From an uncultured Prevotella sp. (GTDB lineage Bacteria; Bacteroidota; Bacteroidia; Bacteroidales; Bacteroidaceae): 9,722 nt of DNA. The notes beneath the pieces were generated by a model. That model searched no databases and was not told the origin of the DNA. It saw only the letters and a list, made by a program, of their open reading frames with translations. This document shows, in pieces, positions 6,140 to 9,722 of this stretch. A program made the translations under genes and the position numbers. Position 1 is the stretch's first letter, and the number at the start of each line of letters is the position of its first letter. The stretch spans positions 1 to 9,722 of the forward strand of contig CAKQAD010000040.1 in NCBI GenBank assembly GCA_934215545.1, given 5' to 3'.

Positions 6140-6568
6140 ATGAACATACAAATCATCAACGGCCCTAACCTCAACATGCTGGGCCAACGCGAACCCGACA
6201 TCTATGGCAACGACAGCTTCGACAGCTATCTCGACGAGCTGCGGGGCATGTATCCCGATGTGCATATCGACTACTATCAGAGCAACATCGAGGGGTGTCT
6301 CATCGACCGGATGCAGCAGGTGGGCTTTGCCACCGATGGCATCATTCTCAATGCCGGTGCCTACACGCACACCAGCATAGCTCTGCTCGACTGCATACGC
6401 TCCATAAAGGCTCCTGTGGTGGAGGTTCACCTCTCTAACATCCATGCCCGCGAGGAGTTTCGCCACCAGTCGATGATTGCATCGGCATGCCTTGGCGTGG
6501 TGTGTGGCTTCGGGCTCGACTCCTATCGACTGGCATTAGAGGCCATCATGCGCCATGCCAAGCGCTAA
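6140..6568 (+). CDS. aroQ: 3-dehydroquinate dehydratase, type II
   Basis: Catalyses dehydration of 3-dehydroquinate to 3-dehydroshikimate in the shikimate pathway, in the cytoplasm. The 142-residue length is typical of the type II dodecameric enzyme. Visible motifs: NGPNLNMLGQREPDIYG (7-23) with catalytic R17 and Y22, LNAGAYTHTSIAL (70-82) with N71 and H77, and VEVHLSNIHAREEFRHQS (94-111) with H102 and R108. An in-frame ATG at 6113 would add nine residues, but the ATG at 6140 gives the canonical N-terminus. It lies 71 bases after the TPM gene and 102 bases before the methyltransferase gene, all on one strand. No separate promoter box is evident. Confidence 0.96.
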   Translation: MNIQIINGPNLNMLGQREPDIYGNDSFDSYLDELRGMYPDVHIDYYQSNIEGCLIDRMQQVGFATDGIILNAGAYTHTSIALLDCIRSIKAPVVEVHLSNIHAREEFRHQSMIASACLGVVCGFGLDSYRLALEAIMRHAKR

Positions 6569-6589
6569 ACCCGCTGCGCCCATAGCAGC

Positions 6590-6622
6590 ACAGCCCCGCA
6601 TGGCGTAGGCTGTTATGCCATG
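6590..6622 (+). other. Possible pseudoknot in the aroQ-methyltransferase gap
   Basis: ACAGCC (6590-6595) pairs with GGCTGT (6608-6613), while CATGGC (6599-6604), lying inside that loop, pairs with GCCATG (6617-6622). The interleaved order is that of an H-type pseudoknot in RNA. Each stem is only 6 bp, so chance is a real possibility. The rest of the 102-base gap shows no gene or promoter box. Confidence 0.25.
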
Positions 6623-6670
6623 ACTCCACTCTCCCTACAACAACATCTACCATAGAACAACAGAACACCG

Positions 6671-7306
6671 ATGACAGAAGATTTAGAGAAATATGTGCTC
6701 TCACACTCCAATCCCGAAGGCGACTATCTCTATCGCCTCTATCGCGCCACCAACATACACACCATTCACGGCCGTATGGCATCGGGACATCTGCAGGGCA
6801 GGTTGCTAAAGATGCTGGTTCAGATGATACGCCCCAAGAACATTCTTGAGGTGGGCACCTTCTCTGGCTATTCGGCAATATGCCTTGCCGAGGGTCTTGC
6901 CGAGGGTGGCAAGGTGTGGACATTCGAGATCAACGACGAGATGGAAGACTTCACCCGCCCGTGGCTGGAGGGCTCGCCCGTGGCAGATAAGATAGAGTTT
7001 CGCATCGGCGATGCCAATGTGGAGGCGCCCCGACTGGGTGTGGTGTTCGACATGGCATTTGTCGATGGCGACAAGCGCACATATATAGAGACCTACGAGA
7101 TGGTGCTCTCCGTGCTGCGCCCCGGTGGCTATATCCTTGCCGACAACACGCTGTGGGACGGACACGTCACCGACCCCGCCTACGACCACGACCACCAGAC
7201 GCAAGGCATACGCCGCTTCAACGACTATGTGGCGCAAGATGCAAGGGTGGAGCAGGTAATCGTTCCACTGCGCGACGGACTCACGCTAATCCGAAAGAAA
7301 CCATAA
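6671..7306 (+). CDS. SAM-dependent O-methyltransferase (Methyltransf_3 family)
   Basis: A 211-residue class I methyltransferase of the caffeoyl-CoA/catechol O-methyltransferase-like family, cytoplasmic, probably metal dependent. SAM-binding motif I is ILEVGTFSGYSAICLAEGL (58-76). Acidic residue E86 (in TFEIND) sits where the ribose contact is expected. FVDGDKRTY (130-138) and GGYILADNTLW (152-162) carry the likely metal ligands D132, D158 and N159. Length is normal. The start at 6671 is the only nearby ATG in frame. A LAEGLAEG duplication (72-79) comes from a 12-base tandem repeat in the DNA. Its substrate cannot be deduced; in bacteria such enzymes act on small catechols or on unknown substrates. 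Confidence 0.88.
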   Translation: MTEDLEKYVLSHSNPEGDYLYRLYRATNIHTIHGRMASGHLQGRLLKMLVQMIRPKNILEVGTFSGYSAICLAEGLAEGGKVWTFEINDEMEDFTRPWLEGSPVADKIEFRIGDANVEAPRLGVVFDMAFVDGDKRTYIETYEMVLSVLRPGGYILADNTLWDGHVTDPAYDHDHQTQGIRRFNDYVAQDARVEQVIVPLRDGLTLIRKKP

Positions 7307-7337
7307 GCAGGAGTGCTGTTATGTCGACAGAAAAGCG

Positions 7338-7345
7338 TAACTTTG
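7338..7345 (+). promoter_or_regulatory. -7 box for ychF-lgt
   Basis: TAACTTTG is an exact TAnnTTTG match in the 79-base gap after the methyltransferase gene. No good TTTG is found 19-21 bases upstream, so the -33 is weak. Transcription would start near 7352, leaving a leader of about 34 bases that is A-rich and lacks a Shine-Dalgarno motif. Confidence 0.6.
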
Positions 7346-7385
7346 CAGCATAATACGAAACAAGAATAAGAATATATATTAAGAC

Positions 7386-8492
7386 ATGTCATTAAAATGT
7401 GGTATCGTGGGTCTGCCTAACGTGGGCAAATCCACTCTTTTCAATTGCCTTTCTAACGCTAAGGCCCAGGCAGCCAACTTCCCTTTCTGTACAATAGAAC
7501 CCAACGTGGGTGTAATCACCGTTCCCGACGAGCGCCTCACAAAGCTTGCCGAGATAGTGCACCCCGGTCGCATCGTGCCTGCCACCTGCGAGATTGTCGA
7601 CATCGCTGGCTTGGTGAAGGGTGCCAGCAAGGGCGAGGGCTTGGGCAATAAGTTCTTGGGCAACATTCGCGAAACCGATGCCATCATCCACGTGCTGCGT
7701 TGCTTCGACGACGATAATATCGTGCGCGAGGGTGGTGCCGCCGTCAACCCTGTAGAAGACAAGGAGGTTATCGACACCGAGCTGCAGCTTAAAGACCTTG
7801 AGACCATCGAGGGTCAGCTGCAGAAGCAGTCGAAGCTGGCATCCATCGGCAACAACAAAGACGCAAAGGTGGCTGTTGCCGTGCTCGAGGCTTACAAGGA
7901 GGCTCTCGACAAGGGTCTCAACGCGCGCACCGTAACCTTCGAGTCGAAGGAGGAGCAGCGCTATGCTCACGACCTCTTCCTGCTCACTGCCAAGCCAGTG
8001 CTTTATGTGTGCAACGTCGACGAGGCATCGGCAAAGAACGGCAACAAATATTCTGAGCAGATAGCAGAGATAGCCAAGAGCGAGGGTGCAGAGATGCTTG
8101 TCATCGCTGCCAAGACCGAGGAAGACATTGCTTCGCTCGAGACCTACGACGACAAGCAGATGTTCCTCGAAGAGCTCGGACTGGAGGAGAGTGGTGTCAA
8201 CCGCCTCATCAAGAAGGCTTATCAGCTGCTCAACCTTGAGACATTCATCACCGCCGGCGAGATGGAGGTGAAGGCATGGACATATCACAAGGGATGGAAG
8301 GCGCCACAGTGTGCCGGCGTGATACACACCGACTTCGAGAAGGGCTTCATTCGTGCCGAAGTGATAAAATACGACGACTACATCAAGTATGGCTCTGAGT
8401 CGGCAGTGCGCGAAGCAGGCAAGCTCTCTATCGAGGGCAAGGAATATATCGTGGAGGATGGCGACATCATGCACTTCCGCTTTAATGTGTAA
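7386..8492 (+). CDS. ychF: Redox-regulated ATPase YchF (OLA1 family)
   Basis: An Obg-related P-loop NTPase that prefers ATP and associates with ribosomes, with a suggested role in translation and stress response. The 368 residues match the family length. The P-loop is GLPNVGKS (9-16), switch II is DIAGLVKGASKGEGLGNKFL (72-91), and the base-recognition motif is NVDE (210-213) in place of the GTPase NKxD, which explains ATP preference. The insert between about 130 and 195 is the helical coiled-coil arm. The C-terminal TGS domain (about 284-368) includes the stretch GVIHTDFEKGFIRAEV (311-326). It has its own -7 box and is followed by lgt after 28 bases. A 360-codon antisense frame opposite it is a shadow. 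Confidence 0.96.
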   Translation: MSLKCGIVGLPNVGKSTLFNCLSNAKAQAANFPFCTIEPNVGVITVPDERLTKLAEIVHPGRIVPATCEIVDIAGLVKGASKGEGLGNKFLGNIRETDAIIHVLRCFDDDNIVREGGAAVNPVEDKEVIDTELQLKDLETIEGQLQKQSKLASIGNNKDAKVAVAVLEAYKEALDKGLNARTVTFESKEEQRYAHDLFLLTAKPVLYVCNVDEASAKNGNKYSEQIAEIAKSEGAEMLVIAAKTEEDIASLETYDDKQMFLEELGLEESGVNRLIKKAYQLLNLETFITAGEMEVKAWTYHKGWKAPQCAGVIHTDFEKGFIRAEVIKYDDYIKYGSESAVREAGKLSIEGKEYIVEDGDIMHFRFNV

Positions 8493-8520
8493 CTGCGCAT
8501 AAGCATAAAATCATTATAGC

Positions 8521-9363
8521 ATGCTTACGAACATTCTTGACTATATAGTGTGGGATCCGAGCGACACTGCCATCTCGCTCGGACACTTCGCCATACACTG
8601 GTATTCGCTGTGCTGGCTCATTGGCTTGGCTCTTGCCTACTGCATTGTGCGCAAGCTCTACAAGCAGCAGGGCGTGAAAGACGAGCTGTTCGACCCGCTC
8701 TTTATCTATTGCTTCATAGGCATACTGGCAGGAGCGCGCCTTGGACACTGTCTGTTCTATCAGCCCGACTTCTTCCTTTCGAGTGGCAAGCATTTCGTTG
8801 AGATATTCCTGCCCATACAGTTTCGCGATGGTGGCGACTGGGTGTTCACTGGCTATCGTGGCTTGGCATCACACGGAGGCACCATCGGTCTTATCCTGGC
8901 TCTGTGGCTTTATGTGCGCCACACGGGCATGAACGCATGGCAGGTGCTCGACAACATTGCCATTGCCACGCCTGCCACGGCTTGCTTCATACGCCTTGGC
9001 AACCTGATGAACTCCGAGATTATCGGCAAAATCACCGATGTGCCTTGGGCGTTTATCTTTGAGCGTGTAGACACCATGCCACGCCATCCGGGGCAACTCT
9101 ACGAGGCTATCGTCTATGCAGTGCTGCTATTCATTGGCTGGGGCATATATCGCAAGCATAAGGAGTATGTGGGCACGGGCTTCTTCTTCGGACTTTGCCT
9201 CACCTACATCTTCACCGCCCGCTTCTTCATAGAATACACCAAGGAGGTGCAGGAGGCTTTCGAGGCATCGCTGCCTATCAACATGGGGCAGATTCTCAGC
9301 CTCCCATTCATCGCTATCGGCATTGCCTGCATGGTGCGAAGCAAGAAGACTCTAAAAAAATAG
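8521..9363 (+). CDS. lgt: Prolipoprotein diacylglyceryl transferase
   Basis: Inner-membrane enzyme that transfers diacylglycerol from phosphatidylglycerol to the lipobox cysteine of prolipoproteins, the first step of lipoprotein maturation. The 280-residue protein has about seven hydrophobic segments. Key residues match the E. coli enzyme with a constant offset of 15 in the central part: H118 in GLASHGG (E. coli H103), then R158, N161 and E166 in the Lgt signature FIRLGNLMNSEIIG (R143, N146, E151). HWY at 26-28, HPGQLYE at 189-195 and R234/E238 in ARFFIEY complete the active site. It sits 28 bases after ychF and ends just before a strong hairpin terminator. The LolC/E-type permease elsewhere in the window acts later in the same lipoprotein route. 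Confidence 0.95.
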   Translation: MLTNILDYIVWDPSDTAISLGHFAIHWYSLCWLIGLALAYCIVRKLYKQQGVKDELFDPLFIYCFIGILAGARLGHCLFYQPDFFLSSGKHFVEIFLPIQFRDGGDWVFTGYRGLASHGGTIGLILALWLYVRHTGMNAWQVLDNIAIATPATACFIRLGNLMNSEIIGKITDVPWAFIFERVDTMPRHPGQLYEAIVYAVLLFIGWGIYRKHKEYVGTGFFFGLCLTYIFTARFFIEYTKEVQEAFEASLPINMGQILSLPFIAIGIACMVRSKKTLKK

Positions 9364-9398
9364 TGCATCAGGCACAATGCCTACTTATCTGATGGGCA

Positions 9399-9461
9399 CA
9401 AAAAACTCCACTTCAACGATACACTGCTTATTGCAATGTTTTGTTGAAGTGGAGTTTTTTG
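9399..9461. terminator. Strong hairpin terminator shared by convergent transcripts
   Basis: A perfect 19-bp stem joins 9399-9417 (starting CAAAAAACTCC) and 9443-9461 (ending GGAGTTTTTTG), around a 25-base loop that contains the palindrome ATTGCAAT. The A and T runs at the stem base provide a U-tract on both strands, so it can stop lgt transcripts and those of the convergent T9SS-tail fragment. It begins 36 bases after the lgt stop. Confidence 0.85.
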
Positions 9462-9481
9462 TTTATACGGCTTTTACTTCA

Positions 9482-9622
9482 TTACTTCATCATAACACGT
9501 TTTGTTGTGCCATCGCTATACTTCACAATGTTCACGCCCTTTGTCGGGCCATTCAGCAGCTGGCCGTTAATGCCATAGCGCGACACTTCCTTCGCAGCGT
9601 CATGTGCGGTGACAATGTCCTG
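9482..9622 (-). pseudogene. T9SS C-terminal sorting-domain fragment
   Basis: On the minus strand, 46 codons before a TAA at 9484-9482 encode a tail with EVSRYGINGQLLNGPTKGVN and then IVKYSDGTTKRVMMK. This is the pattern of Prevotella-type type IX secretion sorting domains: RY-x-NGQ, then PTKG-NIVK, then a basic end. The same frame is closed upstream by a TAA at 9625-9623 inside a TGTTAAC repeat, and again near 9690, and no ATG starts the piece, so it cannot be an intact gene as it stands. It is either a degraded 3' end or a frameshifted gene reaching beyond the window. It shares the terminator at 9399-9461 with lgt. Confidence 0.6.
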
Positions 9623-9643
9623 TTAACTGTTAACTCTGTTAAC
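9621..9643. repeat. Three TGTTAAC repeats
   Basis: TGTTAAC occurs at 9621-9627, 9628-9634 and 9637-9643, the last after a two-base spacer. Each contains the palindrome GTTAAC. On the minus strand the repeat supplies an in-frame stop just upstream of the T9SS-tail fragment. From here to the window end (9644-9722) no gene or promoter is recognisable; one minus-strand frame is open from the edge for 27 codons but stops in this repeat. Confidence 0.6.
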
Positions 9644-9722
9644 CCCCTTTTGTTCTTCCGCTCTTTATCTTTCGATGTATCAGCCTTACATATCCTGCAT
9701 AGACAAGCCTATCAGCTGCACT

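Noticed and set aside
7392..8474. 360-codon minus-strand frame opposite ychF
   Set aside because: ychF is unmistakable by P-loop, NVDE and TGS domain; the antisense frame is a by-product of its codon bias.

Overview
The window looks like chromosomal sequence from a Bacteroidales bacterium, most likely Prevotella or a close relative (Segatella, Xylanibacter). Reasons: promoters of the Bacteroidetes type (TAnnTTTG at -7) rather than TATAAT boxes, A-rich leaders without Shine-Dalgarno motifs, a DUF4254 plus family 9 glycosyltransferase pair, and a type IX secretion (T9SS) C-terminal sorting tail at the right edge. Genus is inference; family-level content is read from the sequence.

Left part (1-2425): a short AT-rich leader with a branched fold, then a plus-strand M15-family peptidase (172-756) with an odd N-terminal extension. 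Facing it, and only 4 bases away, is the end of a minus-strand two-gene operon: a DUF4254 protein (2425-1823) followed by a GT9 heptosyltransferase-like protein (1810-761). A perfect Bacteroidetes-type promoter precedes that operon (2479-2510).

Centre-left (2426-4228): a 236-base spacer holding a 16-bp inverted repeat and a candidate terminator, then a second minus-strand operon: rbfA (4228-3893) and a LolC/LolE-type FtsX permease (3885-2662).

Centre-right (4229-7306): a divergent promoter region, then a plus-strand run: lemA (4474-5070), a TPM-domain membrane protein with a zinc ribbon and Gly-rich tail (5100-6068), aroQ (6140-6568) and an O-methyltransferase (6671-7306).

Right part (7307-9722): a second promoter, ychF (7386-8492), lgt (8521-9363), a 19-bp terminator hairpin shared by convergent transcripts, and a minus-strand T9SS tail fragment that is closed upstream by stops among TGTTAAC repeats.

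Most of the content is housekeeping: ribosome maturation (rbfA), translation-associated ATPase (ychF), shikimate pathway (aroQ), lipoprotein lipidation (lgt) and probably lipoprotein release (permease). I see no defence system, CRISPR array, insertion sequence, tRNA or rRNA, and no clear new system. The least explained items are the hairpin and six-residue repeat in the first 120 bases of the M15 gene, the intergenic 16-bp inverted repeat, the DUF4254-GT9 pair, and the T9SS fragment.
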